From: Alphaproteobacteria bacterium
GTDB lineage: Bacteria; Pseudomonadota; Alphaproteobacteria; Micavibrionales; Micavibrionaceae
Length of the DNA stretch: 64,000 bases
Reading direction: 5' to 3'
NCBI GenBank assembly: GCA_020442385.1
Contig: JAGRKE010000002.1
Span: 310,001 to 374,000, forward strand
In this document: piece by piece, positions 10,289-19,206 of the stretch
Position numbering within the stretch: position 1 is the stretch's first letter
Layout: the number at the start of each line of letters is the position of its first letter
The notes under the pieces: generated by a model
The model's input: the letters and a program-made list of their open reading frames with translations, nothing else
What the model was told of the DNA's origin: nothing
The model's database searches: none
Program-made: the position numbers and the translations under genes

Positions 10289-10735
10289 TTATTGCGCACT
10301 TGTCCCACCCGTTTTTACCTGCATCATAGCCCGGTCGAGCATGCGGATAATTTCGGGGTAAACAAGGGCCGCATACGCATCGGTTTTGGACACGGCGGAT
10401 TGCGCCTCAGGCGTGCTGTAATAGGCTAACATCGCCTGAAGTTCGGCCTCGGTGTATACCTGCGCATAAGCATCAATTGAGGCCTTTTCCAAGGCATCGT
10501 AATTAAACACGTTTTTCAAAGATGTTTGATAAACCTCGCGCTGATTTGCGGGCAGATGCGCCGTGTAGCGCTCAATCGCCGAATCGATCTGGTCCTTGGC
10601 CGGACGCAAGGCCTGAATCTGGCGGGCCAGATCAACCTTGCGCGCCAGTACCTCCCCGCTCTCATCCTGTGCGAAAGACGGGGCGGCGAACACCAAACAT
10701 ATTGCTACTAGAAAAAAACCTCTAAGTACGCGCAT
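10289..10735 (-). CDS. Secreted DUF2059 family protein
   Basis: The 148-residue precursor starts with a clear signal peptide (MRVLRGFFLVAICLVFAAPSFAQ, cleavage expected after AFA-Q). It continues as an alpha-helical domain with LPANQREVYQTSLKNVFNY and YTEAELQAMLAYYSTPEAQSA, which is the hallmark of DUF2059. The family is periplasmic and its biochemical role is not established. A GGAG motif lies eight bases before the ATG. It follows ssb on the same strand with a 26-base gap, so it may be read from the ssb promoter. Confidence 0.85.
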   Translation of the reverse strand: MRVLRGFFLVAICLVFAAPSFAQDESGEVLARKVDLARQIQALRPAKDQIDSAIERYTAHLPANQREVYQTSLKNVFNYDALEKASIDAYAQVYTEAELQAMLAYYSTPEAQSAVSKTDAYAALVYPEIIRMLDRAMMQVKTGGTSAQ

Positions 10736-10761
10736 ATAACGCTCCGTTATCAGTAAAAACC

Positions 10762-11250
10762 CTAGAACGGAATTTCGTCTTCCATTTCACCAACGGCCGC
10801 GGCAGGCGCTGCTTGGCTTTGGCCCATCGGCGCGCCGGTATCAAAACCACCTGCGCTGTTATCCTGGAAAGACGATCCGCCAGATGCCCCCGCGCCGCTG
10901 TTGCGGGAATCAAGCATAGTCAACTCTCCGCGATACGGGCGAAGTACAACCTCGGTCGTGTATTTCTTTTGGCCGTCTTGCTCCCAAGAGCGTGTTTCCA
11001 GTTGGCCCTCAATATAAATTTTAGAGCCCTTGCGCAGGTAATTTTCACATACATTCACAAGACCTTGGTTGAAAACCACAACCCGGTGCCATTCCGTGCG
11101 CTCGCGGCGCTCGCCAGTGGCCTTATCCTTCCAGCTTTCTCCTGTTGCGACAGACAGATTCACAACCTTGTCACCTGACTGCATTGTGCGCACATCAGGA
11201 TCCGCCCCTAAATTTCCAACTAAAATAACTTTATTGACGCTTCCGGCCAC
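10762..11250 (-). CDS. ssb: Single-stranded DNA-binding protein
   Basis: SSB coats single-stranded DNA during replication, repair and recombination. The 162-residue protein has the N-terminal OB fold ([17 protein letters not shown]), followed by a Gly/Ala/Ser-rich linker. It ends with the conserved acidic tip MEDEIPF, which docks partner proteins. The start is GTG at 11250, supported by GAGGAG eight bases upstream on the minus strand. It is divergent from uvrA across a 140-base region. I looked there for a GTTC-N7-GTTC LexA box and found none. Confidence 0.97.
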   Translation of the reverse strand: MAGSVNKVILVGNLGADPDVRTMQSGDKVVNLSVATGESWKDKATGERRERTEWHRVVVFNQGLVNVCENYLRKGSKIYIEGQLETRSWEQDGQKKYTTEVVLRPYRGELTMLDSRNSGAGASGGSSFQDNSAGGFDTGAPMGQSQAAPAAAVGEMEDEIPF

Positions 11251-11390
11251 AATTCATACTCCTCGAAATAACTAATGATTAGAGACTCAGACTATAAACA
11301 GCTTGGCAGGGGAATCCAAAGGGAAATTCAGGAAAATCCAAGCCACTCACAAGTTTCGATTTGTCTTTGTCAGGCTTTTGCGTCATATAG

Positions 11391-14246
11391 ATGCACATGT
11401 TGACACAAATCAGTATCAGAGGCGCGCGCGAGCACAATCTTAAAGACATTAACGTCGATATGCCGCGCGATAAATTAATCGTCATCACGGGTCTTTCCGG
11501 CTCGGGAAAATCTTCACTCGCCTTCGATACGATTTATGCGGAAGGTCAGCGGCGCTACGTCGAAAGCCTCTCGGCCTATGCCCGCCAATTTCTGGAAATG
11601 ATGCAAAAGCCCGATGTTGATTCCATCGAAGGCCTGTCCCCCGCCATCTCGATTGAGCAAAAAACAACCAGCCGTAACCCACGCTCCACCGTCGGTACGG
11701 TGACTGAGATTTACGATTATATGCGCCTGCTGTGGGCGCGCGTGGGAATTCCCTACTCTCCGGCCACAGGCAAGCCGATCACCAGCCAAACCGTTAGCGA
11801 GATTGTGGACCGTATTTATGCCATGGGCGAAGGCACGAAGCTTTATCTCCTCTCACCCATCGTGCGTGGACGTAAGGGGGAATACCGCAAGGAATTTAAA
11901 GATCTACAAGCCAAGGGCTTTCAGCGCGTAAAAGTTGATGGCACGCTCTATGAAATTGATGAAGTGCCCGCGCTTGATAAAAAACTGAAACACGATATCG
12001 AGGTTGTCGTCGACCGCCTCGTCATTCATGATGATCTCGGTAACCGCCTGGCCGACTCAGTGGAGACCGCCCTGCGCCTTGCTGACGGCTTGATCATTGC
12101 CGAAAATGCTGAAAACGGCGAACAAGAAATCTTCAGCGAGAAATATGCCTGCCCGGTCTCCGGCTTTACAATTCCCGAGATTGAACCGCGCCTGTTTTCC
12201 TTCAACTCCCCGCACGGCGCCTGCCCGGCCTGTGATGGCCTTGGCGTCAAAATGCACATGGATGAAAATCTGGTTGTGCCTGACCCGTCCAAGACCATTG
12301 CCCAAGGCGCGATCGAGCCATGGTCGAAAAATTTCGCCCCGTTTTATATGCAGGCGCTTGAGGCCGTAGCCGATCATTTCGGTTTTGATGTCGATACGCC
12401 GTGGGAAAAAATGAAGGATAAACATAAAGAGATTATCCTTTACGGCTCAGGCAATGAGGTCGTTCCCATTACCTATGAAAGCAAGAATGACAGCAAGTGG
12501 AACAGCAAGAAACCATTTGAAGGCGTGATCAACAATCTGGAGCGCCGCTTGCTGGAAACCGAGAGCAACTCCGCGCGCGAGCACCTTGCACAATATCAGA
12601 CCAGCGCGCATTGCGATGTGTGTGACGGTGCGCGCCTGCGCCCCGAATCTCTGGCCGTCAAAATCAAAAAGAAAACCATTTCAGAGATTGCGGCTTTGTC
12701 GATTGAAGAAGCCTATGATTGGTTTACGAATGTCGATAAAGACTTGAACAAACAGCAAGCACAAATCGCCGAAAAAATCCTCAAAGAGATTAATGAACGC
12801 CTGACCTTCCTTGTCAATGTCGGCTTGGATTACCTCAACCTCTCGCGCTCCTCCGGCACGCTTTCAGGCGGAGAAAGCCAACGTATCCGCCTCGCGAGCC
12901 AAATCGGTTCGGGCCTGACTGGTGTGCTTTATGTTCTCGATGAACCTTCCATCGGCTTGCACCAGCGTGACAATAACCGCCTGCTGGAGACGCTCCAGCG
13001 CCTGCGCGATCTGGGCAATACGGTTCTGGTGGTCGAGCATGATGAAGATGCAATCCGCGCCGCCGATCACGTGATTGATATGGGGCCCGGCGCTGGCGTG
13101 CATGGCGGCACAATTGTTGCCGAAGGCCCGATTTCCGATATTCTAAAAGCCAAGAACAGCCTGACCGCCGATTACCTGAGCGGTAAAAAGGAAATCGCCG
13201 TGCCGAAGGATCGCCGTGCGGGTAAAAAGAAGCAAGCGATCGAAGTGATCGGCGCGCGCGGAAACAATTTAAAAGACGTGTCGGCGAAAATCCCGCTCGG
13301 CACTTTTACCTGCATCACAGGCGTGTCGGGATCAGGAAAGTCCAGCTTCACGATTGATACACTCTATAAAGCCGCAAGTCAGAAGCTAATGAAATCGCGC
13401 GAAGTGCCCCTGCCTCATAAAGAGATTAAGGGCCTCGAATTCGTTGATAAGATCATCGATATAGACCAAAGCCCGATCGGACGCACGCCGCGCTCCAACC
13501 CCGCGACCTATACCGGGGCGTTTGGACCGATCCGCGAATGGTTTGCCGGCCTGCCCGAATCCAAGGCACGCGGCTATAAGCCGGGCCGTTTCAGTTTTAA
13601 TGTGAAGGGAGGGCGCTGCGAGGCGTGCTCGGGCGATGGTGTGATTAAGATTGAGATGCACTTCCTGCCTGATGTCTATGTGCAATGCGACACCTGTAAG
13701 GGCCGCCGCTATAACCGCGAGACGCTGGAGATTAAATATAAGGGCAAGTCGATTGCCGATATTCTGGATATGACCGTGGAAGAGGCTGCCGATTTCTTCA
13801 AAGCCGTACCATCGATTCGCGATAAGATGGAAACGCTGAAATCTGTCGGGCTGAGCTATATTCAGGTTGGCCAACAAGCCACCACCCTGTCGGGCGGTGA
13901 AGCCCAGCGCGTGAAACTCTCCAAAGAGCTCTCCCGCCGCTCTACCGGCAAAACGCTCTACATCCTTGATGAGCCGACAACCGGCCTGCATTTCGATGAT
14001 GTACGAAAATTGCTGGAGGTTTTGCACACGCTGGTGGATCAGGGCAACACGGTGGTGGTGATCGAGCATAATCTGGATGTGATTAAAACCGCGGACTATA
14101 TCATTGATATTGGTCCTGAAGGCGGACATAAGGGCGGGGAGATTATTGCCAGCGGATCGCCCGAAGACATCGCCGCTGCGAAAAAAAGCTATACAGGCCA
14201 GTTTTTAAAGCCGATTTTGGATAAAAAATCAAAGAAAGCGGCTTAA
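11391..14246 (+). CDS. uvrA: Excinuclease ABC subunit A
   Basis: UvrA recognises bulky lesions with UvrB in nucleotide excision repair; the Mfd encoded at the window start would deliver it to stalled polymerase. The 951-residue protein has two ABC ATPase modules. The first has Walker [12 protein letters not shown] near residue 34 and the signature [12 protein letters not shown]; the second has GVSGSGKSS and [11 protein letters not shown]. The zinc module cysteines are present ([17 protein letters not shown], and CEACSGDG with CDTCKGRR). In-frame ATGs at 11391 and 11397 and TTG at 11400 all lack a clear ribosome binding site. The minus-strand end of the upstream region is the ssb start. Confidence 0.98.
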   Translation: MHMLTQISIRGAREHNLKDINVDMPRDKLIVITGLSGSGKSSLAFDTIYAEGQRRYVESLSAYARQFLEMMQKPDVDSIEGLSPAISIEQKTTSRNPRSTVGTVTEIYDYMRLLWARVGIPYSPATGKPITSQTVSEIVDRIYAMGEGTKLYLLSPIVRGRKGEYRKEFKDLQAKGFQRVKVDGTLYEIDEVPALDKKLKHDIEVVVDRLVIHDDLGNRLADSVETALRLADGLIIAENAENGEQEIFSEKYACPVSGFTIPEIEPRLFSFNSPHGACPACDGLGVKMHMDENLVVPDPSKTIAQGAIEPWSKNFAPFYMQALEAVADHFGFDVDTPWEKMKDKHKEIILYGSGNEVVPITYESKNDSKWNSKKPFEGVINNLERRLLETESNSAREHLAQYQTSAHCDVCDGARLRPESLAVKIKKKTISEIAALSIEEAYDWFTNVDKDLNKQQAQIAEKILKEINERLTFLVNVGLDYLNLSRSSGTLSGGESQRIRLASQIGSGLTGVLYVLDEPSIGLHQRDNNRLLETLQRLRDLGNTVLVVEHDEDAIRAADHVIDMGPGAGVHGGTIVAEGPISDILKAKNSLTADYLSGKKEIAVPKDRRAGKKKQAIEVIGARGNNLKDVSAKIPLGTFTCITGVSGSGKSSFTIDTLYKAASQKLMKSREVPLPHKEIKGLEFVDKIIDIDQSPIGRTPRSNPATYTGAFGPIREWFAGLPESKARGYKPGRFSFNVKGGRCEACSGDGVIKIEMHFLPDVYVQCDTCKGRRYNRETLEIKYKGKSIADILDMTVEEAADFFKAVPSIRDKMETLKSVGLSYIQVGQQATTLSGGEAQRVKLSKELSRRSTGKTLYILDEPTTGLHFDDVRKLLEVLHTLVDQGNTVVVIEHNLDVIKTADYIIDIGPEGGHKGGEIIASGSPEDIAAAKKSYTGQFLKPILDKKSKKAA

Positions 14247-14285
14247 AAAGAACCACTAAAGCACTGATATAAAACAAAAATAGAT

Positions 14286-14310
14286 ATATTTATTTTATGT
14301 AAATAAATAT
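14286..14310 (+). terminator. AT-only inverted repeat after uvrA, possible terminator
   Basis: A perfect 10-bp inverted repeat (ATATTTATTT / AAATAAATAT, 5-base loop) lies 40 bases past the uvrA stop. A second, shorter repeat, TCTTAA/TTAAGA, follows at 14321-14339. Because the stem holds only A and T it would be a weak terminator; it may instead be a protein-binding or promoter-associated element for the next small gene. The rest of the 150-base gap is very AT-rich. Confidence 0.35.
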
Positions 14311-14396
14311 TTGCATAAGGTCTTAATTTTGTGTTAAGATCAGGTCATTCAAAAGATAAAAAGAGTTTTAACATTTAACGGTAATGGAGAATTGCT

Positions 14397-14600
14397 TTGA
14401 AAGGTCTTTTTAACGGTTTAGCAGGTTTAACGACGATGGGCGTTGGCGGCCTTTCGCTTGCAGAAACTTTCGCATCGTCTGGCATGATCGCAAGCCTTCT
14501 TCCTGCATGGGGCACAGCAGCGGTTATTGGTATTGGCTTGGCTGTCGGTGGCGCAATCACGTACTCCGGATTTAGAACACTGGTTCCCGCTAAAGGATAG
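14397..14600 (+). CDS. Small two-helix membrane protein (67 aa), TTG start
   Basis: No family is recognised. The 67-residue product is very hydrophobic and Gly/Ala-rich, with two predicted membrane helices (about residues 8-32 and 38-60), separated by a short SSGM/PAWG turn, and a basic C-terminal end. Initiation at TTG is supported by TGGAG seven bases upstream, and no ATG is better placed. The frame overlaps the 3' end of convergent pyrC by 11 bases. It is preceded by an unusually AT-rich 150-base leader with inverted repeats. A holin-like, toxin-like or small-subunit role is possible, but nothing in the sequence decides. Confidence 0.6.
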   Translation: MKGLFNGLAGLTTMGVGGLSLAETFASSGMIASLLPAWGTAAVIGIGLAVGGAITYSGFRTLVPAKG

Positions 14601-15690
14601 ACCAAACCAAGACCGGGGATTTTTCAACACCCATAATAGGCAAAGGAATAACCTGTTTATCACCGATTTGAAGCGCCTCAAGTTTTTGCGGCGCTTTTTC
14701 TATGGTGAAGGTTTCGCTTGGGATATCCAGACCGTAAAAATTCGGTCCGTTCAGGCACAGGAAGTTTTTAAGCGCCAGCGCGCCCGGCTCACTACCCAGA
14801 TCTACACCCGCCTCTTCAAAAGCCTCGGCATAAAGCTGCGGTGCGATGCCGCCCGTATAACACCCGGCGGCACAACCGCATTCTGTTACCTTTTGCGTAT
14901 GCGGCGCACTGTCGGTTCCCGCAAAAAATTTTGTATTGCCTGCATCCGCGACAGCATCGCGCAAGGCCGCGCGGTCTTCCTCATATTTCAAAAGCGGCAG
15001 GCAGTAGAGATGATATTTCAGCCCTTGCAGCAAATGCCCAACCGTATAGAGCAGATGCTGCGGCGTAATTGTTGCCCCCACATTTGCAGGCGCGCTTTTG
15101 ATAAAATCAACGGCCGTCTTTGTCGTCACATGCTCACCGACGATTTTTAAATCCGGGAACTTCTCTACCGCGTGCGGCAAGCGCTCAGAATAAAAAATCT
15201 CTTCCGCATTTTGTTTACGGTCGAAATATTTTTCTGCCTCCAAACCATGCTCTTCGCCATGAATACACAGCACCACGCCCGCATCGCGCATCACCTCAAA
15301 GACGCCGTTCTCAACAAACTCCATGAAGGGATAGCCAAACTCCGCACCCGTTGTTCCATGCGGCGGGTAGTATTTCGCGGCGCGCAGTACGCCGGCCTTA
15401 GCGCCCTCTTCAATCATTTGGGGCGTCGTGTCCTTCGTCAGATACAGCGGAACAATAATATCATCCAGCGCATCCCCGCCCGCTTTGCTAATCATCTCCA
15501 GATATTCTTCAATGCTCCAGTAAGGAAGACCGTCAGACTTAAACACTTTACCAACAGGCGGTTTGGTGTTGGGCATCGCCAGAACACCCGCGCACCCCAT
15601 CTTGATAACATCCGCAATCAACGGCGCAAGCATTTCATCTTGCCGAAGATGAAGATGAAGATCGTACCATTTGGGCAATTCAAGTTGCAT
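14590..15690 (-). CDS. pyrC: Dihydroorotase, class II (PyrC type)
   Basis: This enzyme closes N-carbamoyl-L-aspartate to dihydroorotate in pyrimidine synthesis. The 366-residue protein shows the metal-binding YDLHLHLR (His12, His14), the lysine that is carboxylated to bridge the two zincs (Lys106 in AAKYYPPHGTT), later metal histidines (LCIHGEEH and VGEHVT) and the catalytic aspartate in FAGTDSAPH. Length fits the short homodimeric E. coli-like class rather than the longer class I enzymes. It is transcribed towards the small gene after uvrA and has no obvious operon partner. Confidence 0.95.
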   Translation of the reverse strand: MQLELPKWYDLHLHLRQDEMLAPLIADVIKMGCAGVLAMPNTKPPVGKVFKSDGLPYWSIEEYLEMISKAGGDALDDIIVPLYLTKDTTPQMIEEGAKAGVLRAAKYYPPHGTTGAEFGYPFMEFVENGVFEVMRDAGVVLCIHGEEHGLEAEKYFDRKQNAEEIFYSERLPHAVEKFPDLKIVGEHVTTKTAVDFIKSAPANVGATITPQHLLYTVGHLLQGLKYHLYCLPLLKYEEDRAALRDAVADAGNTKFFAGTDSAPHTQKVTECGCAAGCYTGGIAPQLYAEAFEEAGVDLGSEPGALALKNFLCLNGPNFYGLDIPSETFTIEKAPQKLEALQIGDKQVIPLPIMGVEKSPVLVWSIL

Positions 15691-15774
15691 AGGGCTCGCT
15701 CTTTTCGGCTGGGCGATTAACGGTGCTTAGCTTTTCTGTACTTTAACACCTGATGCCGCGTCAAGCCATATGGC

Positions 15775-16737
15775 TTATGATGTTGTGGCCTCGAACACTT
15801 TTATAGCGCCGCCCAAGCCATAACAATGACCCGCAATTTTCGGAGAGGCACTATCAAGCGTTCCCTCAAAAACAGCCAAGGAGCGCGGCCAGCTCACCGC
15901 ATCGAAAGGAACCGCAGAGCCTTCGGTCGTGAAGTCCGTACCATCCCATTTCAAAACCTGAATATCATCATCAATCCAATAAATCAGTTTGTCATCGGCC
16001 AATCTGTCCATCCCTAAGGAGCCGGTCGTCGCACCGGGAATCGTATAGGTATTGCCGACCTGAGAACCGCTCGCGTAGTCATACATTTTTATTTGGTCAG
16101 TATTACTGTTGTGAACCGCAATTAAGCCCGCCTCAAGACAGGCAAGCATGCTCTGGCTTCCGCTATCGATGGTGACTGGCGATCCGTCAACCGTAAAGCC
16201 GCTGCCTGTATAGGTTACTTTTTGAATTGTGTTTTGTCCCAGCGAACAGACATAGAAAACATTTTCTTCCTGTCCGTACGATCCGCAGGGGTAAGACCCA
16301 AAAGTGAAAACACTGGCCTGCGTGTAATCCAAACTCCAATCCGTTCCATCCCACGAATAAACGGCCATGCCATCCGATGCATTATCAAGAAAGACCACTT
16401 TATCGTCGGCGATTTTTACCATCCCGTCATTATTATCAGAATCGCTGATGGTTACCGCATTGCCGGTGGAGGCCAAAGTCGTTCCACTCAACTCCAACGT
16501 CAGCAACTCATCCGCGCTGCGGTTAAATAGAGCAATCTGGTTGCCCAAAAGCGGCTGGATGGTTGCATAAGTATCACTCGAGGTATAATCACTTCCCACC
16601 TGCGACCACGACGCGATCGTGTAGCCGCCCGCACCACCTCCTCCGCCACCGCCGGTCTCTTCGGGCGCATCGAACGCTTTGCAATCAAACATTCCAAGCC
16701 CCAACCCAATTCTTGTTCTCGTGAGTGTTGTTGTCAT
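15775..16737 (-). CDS. Orphan beta-propeller-like protein with Gly-rich linker
   Basis: I do not recognise the family. The 320-residue protein has a short N-terminal segment (MTTTLTRTRIGLGLGMF), a poly-glycine linker at about residues 31-40, and a Ser/Thr/Asp-rich beta region. At least two repeat units share ADDK(V/L)(V/I)(F/Y)...WDGTD(W/F), suggesting propeller blades. There is no signal peptide. Poly-Gly hinges and beta-rich bodies are common in phage tail and adhesin-like proteins, so a phage-derived origin is possible but unproven. The ATG at 16737 has AAAGGAG close upstream. It lies directly behind tRNA-Leu and that gene's terminator. Confidence 0.7.
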   Translation of the reverse strand: MTTTLTRTRIGLGLGMFDCKAFDAPEETGGGGGGGAGGYTIASWSQVGSDYTSSDTYATIQPLLGNQIALFNRSADELLTLELSGTTLASTGNAVTISDSDNNDGMVKIADDKVVFLDNASDGMAVYSWDGTDWSLDYTQASVFTFGSYPCGSYGQEENVFYVCSLGQNTIQKVTYTGSGFTVDGSPVTIDSGSQSMLACLEAGLIAVHNSNTDQIKMYDYASGSQVGNTYTIPGATTGSLGMDRLADDKLIYWIDDDIQVLKWDGTDFTTEGSAVPFDAVSWPRSLAVFEGTLDSASPKIAGHCYGLGGAIKVFEATTS

Positions 16738-16762
16738 CGTTTTCTCCTTTGTTCTGAACAAT

Positions 16763-16794
16763 AAAAAACCCGCGCTTCACAAGGAGAAGGCGGG
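16763..16794 (-). terminator. Rho-independent terminator of tRNA-Leu
   Basis: On the minus strand a stem CCCGC-CTTC / GAAG-(C)-GCGGG with loop TCCTTGT is followed by TTTTTTATT. It lies about 90 bases beyond the tRNA-Leu 3' end and about 25 bases before the start of the propeller-like gene, so that gene must have its own promoter in or after the hairpin or rely on readthrough. Confidence 0.8.
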
Positions 16795-16883
16795 AAAAGA
16801 TAAAATTTTGGCGTTGTCTGCTCAGGATCTTAGATCAAAAATAAGAACAAATCAAGAACATTTTTTAGGGATATTGAGAAATA

Positions 16884-16968
16884 TGGTGCCTCCGGAGAGA
16901 CTCGAACTCTCACTTCCGAAGAAACCGGATTTTGAATCCGGCGCGTCTACCAGTTCCGCCACAGAGGC
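16884..16968 (-). tRNA. tRNA-Leu (anticodon CAA), CCA encoded
   Basis: The minus strand folds into a class II tRNA. The acceptor is GCCTCTG/CGGAGGC (one G-U pair) with discriminator A and an encoded CCA. The D arm is GCGGAACTGGTAGACGC, the anticodon stem is CCGGA/TCCGG with loop TTCAAAA (CAA), and the variable arm is long (TTTCTTCGGAAGT). The T arm is GAGAG-TTCGAGT-CTCTC. Length is 85 nt with CCA. Confidence 0.97.
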
Positions 16969-17041
16969 ACACCATAGATTATAGCTTCCAAGGGTTTATA
17001 CGATCCTGTACAAAGAATCAACAAAACTATAGGTGTGTTAT

Positions 17042-17662
17042 ATGAGCATTCGAAGCATATCTGAATTATTGCAAGATCTGGACAGTCAACTCTCTGGAGA
17101 GCACGTCACTTTAGATGAGGTTTTAAAAGGCTTCCATGAGCGCGGATTTGGCTTTTTTCTTTTTATTTTCGCCCTGCCGACGGCACTGCCGCTGCCTGGT
17201 CTGGGCATAAATCTTATTATCGCTCTGCCGCTTTTATTACTAACCGCGCAACAAGCCATGGGACGCAAAACAATTTGGCTGCCACAGAGCTGGAAAACTA
17301 AAAAAATTGAACGAAAAAAAATCAGCACCATGATCTCCAAAGCCCTGCCCTATATGCGCAAAATCGAACATCTTATTCAGCCGCGCCTTGGGTTTGTCAC
17401 ACAGGGTTTATTTTCAAATATTATTGGTATACTTGGTTTTATCATGGCACTTTCTGTCTGCTTACCCGTTCCTCTGACCAATACAGTGCCGAGCCTTGGC
17501 ATCGCGATCATGGCCGTTGGTGTCATCATGCGCGACGGCCTTAGCGTTACAATAGGCGCGTTGATCGGCACGGCGTGGGTTCTGATGCTCTTATTGATTG
17601 TCATGTTTTTGGGTGCCGAAGGAATTGACGTTTTCAAAGACACACTTAAATCATTTATTTAA
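17042..17662 (+). CDS. exoD: ExoD-family membrane protein
   Basis: The 206-residue protein matches the ExoD (exopolysaccharide synthesis) family. An N-terminal region (LDEVLKGFHERGFGFFLFIFALPTALPLPGLG) runs into the first membrane helices, and a second set of three helices follows. ExoD in rhizobia affects exopolysaccharide and alkali tolerance, but its biochemical role is unclear. The ATG at 17042 with AGGTG upstream is chosen over an in-frame GTG nine bases earlier. It stands between tRNA-Leu and the small gene coupled to dsbB on the same strand; the 64-base gap may hold a new promoter. Confidence 0.85.
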   Translation: MSIRSISELLQDLDSQLSGEHVTLDEVLKGFHERGFGFFLFIFALPTALPLPGLGINLIIALPLLLLTAQQAMGRKTIWLPQSWKTKKIERKKISTMISKALPYMRKIEHLIQPRLGFVTQGLFSNIIGILGFIMALSVCLPVPLTNTVPSLGIAIMAVGVIMRDGLSVTIGALIGTAWVLMLLLIVMFLGAEGIDVFKDTLKSFI

Positions 17663-17726
17663 GTGAGGTCGATTTGCTTTTTGTCGAAAAATAATTTACA
17701 TATATTAAAATCTGAAGGAGTGAAAA

Positions 17727-17915
17727 ATGACAGACAAATCAGAACATATGAATACAGTTTTAAAGGCTGGCAACTTATCTGAATTCATTAATGGTCTCTC
17801 CGGGCCCATCAGCCTCTGCGGTCCTGTAAGCGATGACACAAAAGATCACCAGCTAATACATGTACATGTAGAAAAATCAGACGGTGTTAATCATTTAAAC
17901 ATCAGCAATTTCTAA
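17727..17915 (+). CDS. Hypothetical 62-aa protein coupled to dsbB
   Basis: No family recognised. The product is a small soluble, acidic and His-containing polypeptide with a single cysteine in SGPISLCGPVSDD and no signal peptide. GAAGGAG sits seven bases before the ATG, one of the strongest ribosome binding sites in this area, so it is very likely translated. Its stop codon shares a base with the dsbB start (TAATG), indicating translational coupling. It could simply be a leader gene that sets DsbB translation, or a partner or substrate of the disulfide system; the sequence does not decide. Confidence 0.65.
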   Translation: MTDKSEHMNTVLKAGNLSEFINGLSGPISLCGPVSDDTKDHQLIHVHVEKSDGVNHLNISNF

Positions 17916-18427
17916 TGACTAAACTGCTTTCCTGTCGTATTGCGGTATTACTCCTTGTTGGCAGTATCTCTTTGTTCTCGCTACTTGCCGCGCTTGCTTC
18001 GGAAGTCTTTTGGGGATTAGAGCCCTGTATTTTGTGCATCTATCAACGCATTCCGTTTCTGGCTGTCGTCATATTTGCTGTCCTTGGCTTTGCGTTCAAA
18101 CGCAAGTCCGCCGCCACAAACACCCTACTCGGCATGAGCGCTTTAGCTTTTTTAATCAACAGCATGATTGCCTTTTATCACACAGGCGTTGAACAAAAAT
18201 GGTGGATATCTGCCGTTGAAGGCTGCGCAGTCCCGGCTGATTTTGGCATGAGCGAGCAAAGCATGCTGGAGAATATCCTCAGCGCCCCCAGCGCGCGCTG
18301 CGATGAAATTCCATGGGCAGACCCCGTGCTAGGCCTGTCGATGGCAAATTATAATGTGATTTTATGTTTGGGGCTGTTCGCGCTGTGCGCCGCCAGCCTC
18401 ATTCTTGTCCGCAAAAAGGCAGCTTAG
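17915..18427 (+). CDS. dsbB: DsbB-family disulfide bond formation protein
   Basis: DsbB reoxidises the periplasmic oxidase DsbA and passes electrons to quinone. The 170-residue protein has four membrane helices and both cysteine pairs: Cys38 and Cys41 in EPCILCIYQR at the end of helix 1, and Cys104 and Cys129 in the second periplasmic loop (GCAVPADF and ARCDEIPW). The Arg after the CxxC pair is present, as in quinone-interacting DsbB. The start overlaps the upstream 62-aa gene (TAATG). The stop overlaps the convergent small membrane gene by four bases. Confidence 0.92.
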   Translation: MTKLLSCRIAVLLLVGSISLFSLLAALASEVFWGLEPCILCIYQRIPFLAVVIFAVLGFAFKRKSAATNTLLGMSALAFLINSMIAFYHTGVEQKWWISAVEGCAVPADFGMSEQSMLENILSAPSARCDEIPWADPVLGLSMANYNVILCLGLFALCAASLILVRKKAA

Positions 18428-18549
18428 GAAATCCCTGCCGCGCTCATCGCTGCAAAAACAACCAGAATGACACCGCTGTGGAAGATGAAAAATCCGACAG
18501 ATTGCTTCAGTGTTCTTTTCTTCGAAAAATCAAATAAATCATTAAACAT
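18424..18549 (-). CDS. 41-aa membrane protein, shorter paralogue of the gene at 18763
   Basis: The ATG at 18549 has AGCAGGGAC upstream on the minus strand. The open frame extends further to 18690, but the extension has no hydrophobic or conserved character and runs into a terminator. The product (MFNDLFDFSKKRTLKQSVGFFIFH followed by one hydrophobic helix) aligns at its N-terminus with the neighbouring 117-aa protein: both begin MFN, have a basic Arg-Thr/Ser-Leu turn, and then a GF(F/Y)IFH motif entering a membrane helix. The two therefore look like paralogues or a partial duplication. Family and function are unknown. Confidence 0.6.
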   Translation of the reverse strand: MFNDLFDFSKKRTLKQSVGFFIFHSGVILVVFAAMSAAGIS

Positions 18550-18694
18550 GGCTTTGTCCCTGCTCTGGCCGCGAGAGACCGGCTCCGCGTGCTCATACTT
18601 TAAAATGTTGATAGATACATCTCTCTTAAGGACAAAATCGCCACAAGTCAAGGTTTTCTGCGGGTTTTGGGCGAAAAATCTTACAGGCACAATA

Positions 18695-18722
18695 AAAAGC
18701 CGGGCATTTTTGCCCGGCTTTT
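18695..18722 (-). terminator. Bidirectional intrinsic terminator
   Basis: A perfect 12-bp stem, AAAAGCCGGGCA/TGCCCGGCTTTT, with a TTTT loop and T-runs on both strands. It sits 40 bases past the 117-aa membrane gene (minus strand) and would stop that transcript before the 41-aa gene. Confidence 0.9.
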
Positions 18723-18762
18723 CCCAAAAAGACCCAAAAGGGTTCTTAATCTCTTAAACGGC

Positions 18763-19116
18763 TTACTTGCCTAATGTGGTCAGATAACCGACAACAACCA
18801 TACCCAAAAGCACGTTCACTGAATATGCGAGGTATATACCGACAACGGCCAAAATAACCGCCATCATGTCATTTGTCAGTTTCTTACCAGACAAGATCAT
18901 AGAGGAGAGGACCATAACCCATCCCGCTCCGATCAGCGTATGGATTGAACCACCCTCAAAGAACCCTCCTACAACACCATCAATGATGCCAAAAGCATGC
19001 AGATAGTGACCGAGGAAAGTTGATAGGCCTACCAGCAGGATTGTATGGAAGATGTAGAACCCAAACGCTCCTGTGAGAGACCGTACATGTGCTAGATTTG
19101 TTACATTGTTAAACAT
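18763..19116 (-). CDS. 117-aa four-helix membrane protein with GFYIFH motif
   Basis: I do not recognise the family. The ATG at 19116 has AAAGGAG nine bases upstream. The protein is hydrophobic, with about four membrane helices (roughly residues 12-35, 50-68, 72-85 and 88-112), no cysteines and few charges. The N-terminus (MFNNVTNLAHVRSLTGAFGFYIFH) resembles that of the 41-aa product encoded just downstream. The gene has its own terminator and appears monocistronic. A helper subunit, channel or phage-defence role could be imagined, but there is no direct evidence. Confidence 0.65.
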   Translation of the reverse strand: MFNNVTNLAHVRSLTGAFGFYIFHTILLVGLSTFLGHYLHAFGIIDGVVGGFFEGGSIHTLIGAGWVMVLSSMILSGKKLTNDMMAVILAVVGIYLAYSVNVLLGMVVVGYLTTLGK

Positions 19117-19206
19117 AACATTCTCCTTTCGTTGCACGTTACCACCCTGTTCAAGGTGTTTATTGAGCTACCCGGAAGTTTATTCCTCCGCTAGCGCCCA
19201 ATTCTT

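Noticed and set aside
11251..11390. LexA box in the ssb-uvrA divergent region
   Set aside because: No GTTC-N7-GTTC pattern on either strand.
14527..15150. Plus-strand open frame opposite pyrC
   Set aside because: Antisense to a clear dihydroorotase; composition and codon pattern follow the pyrC frame.
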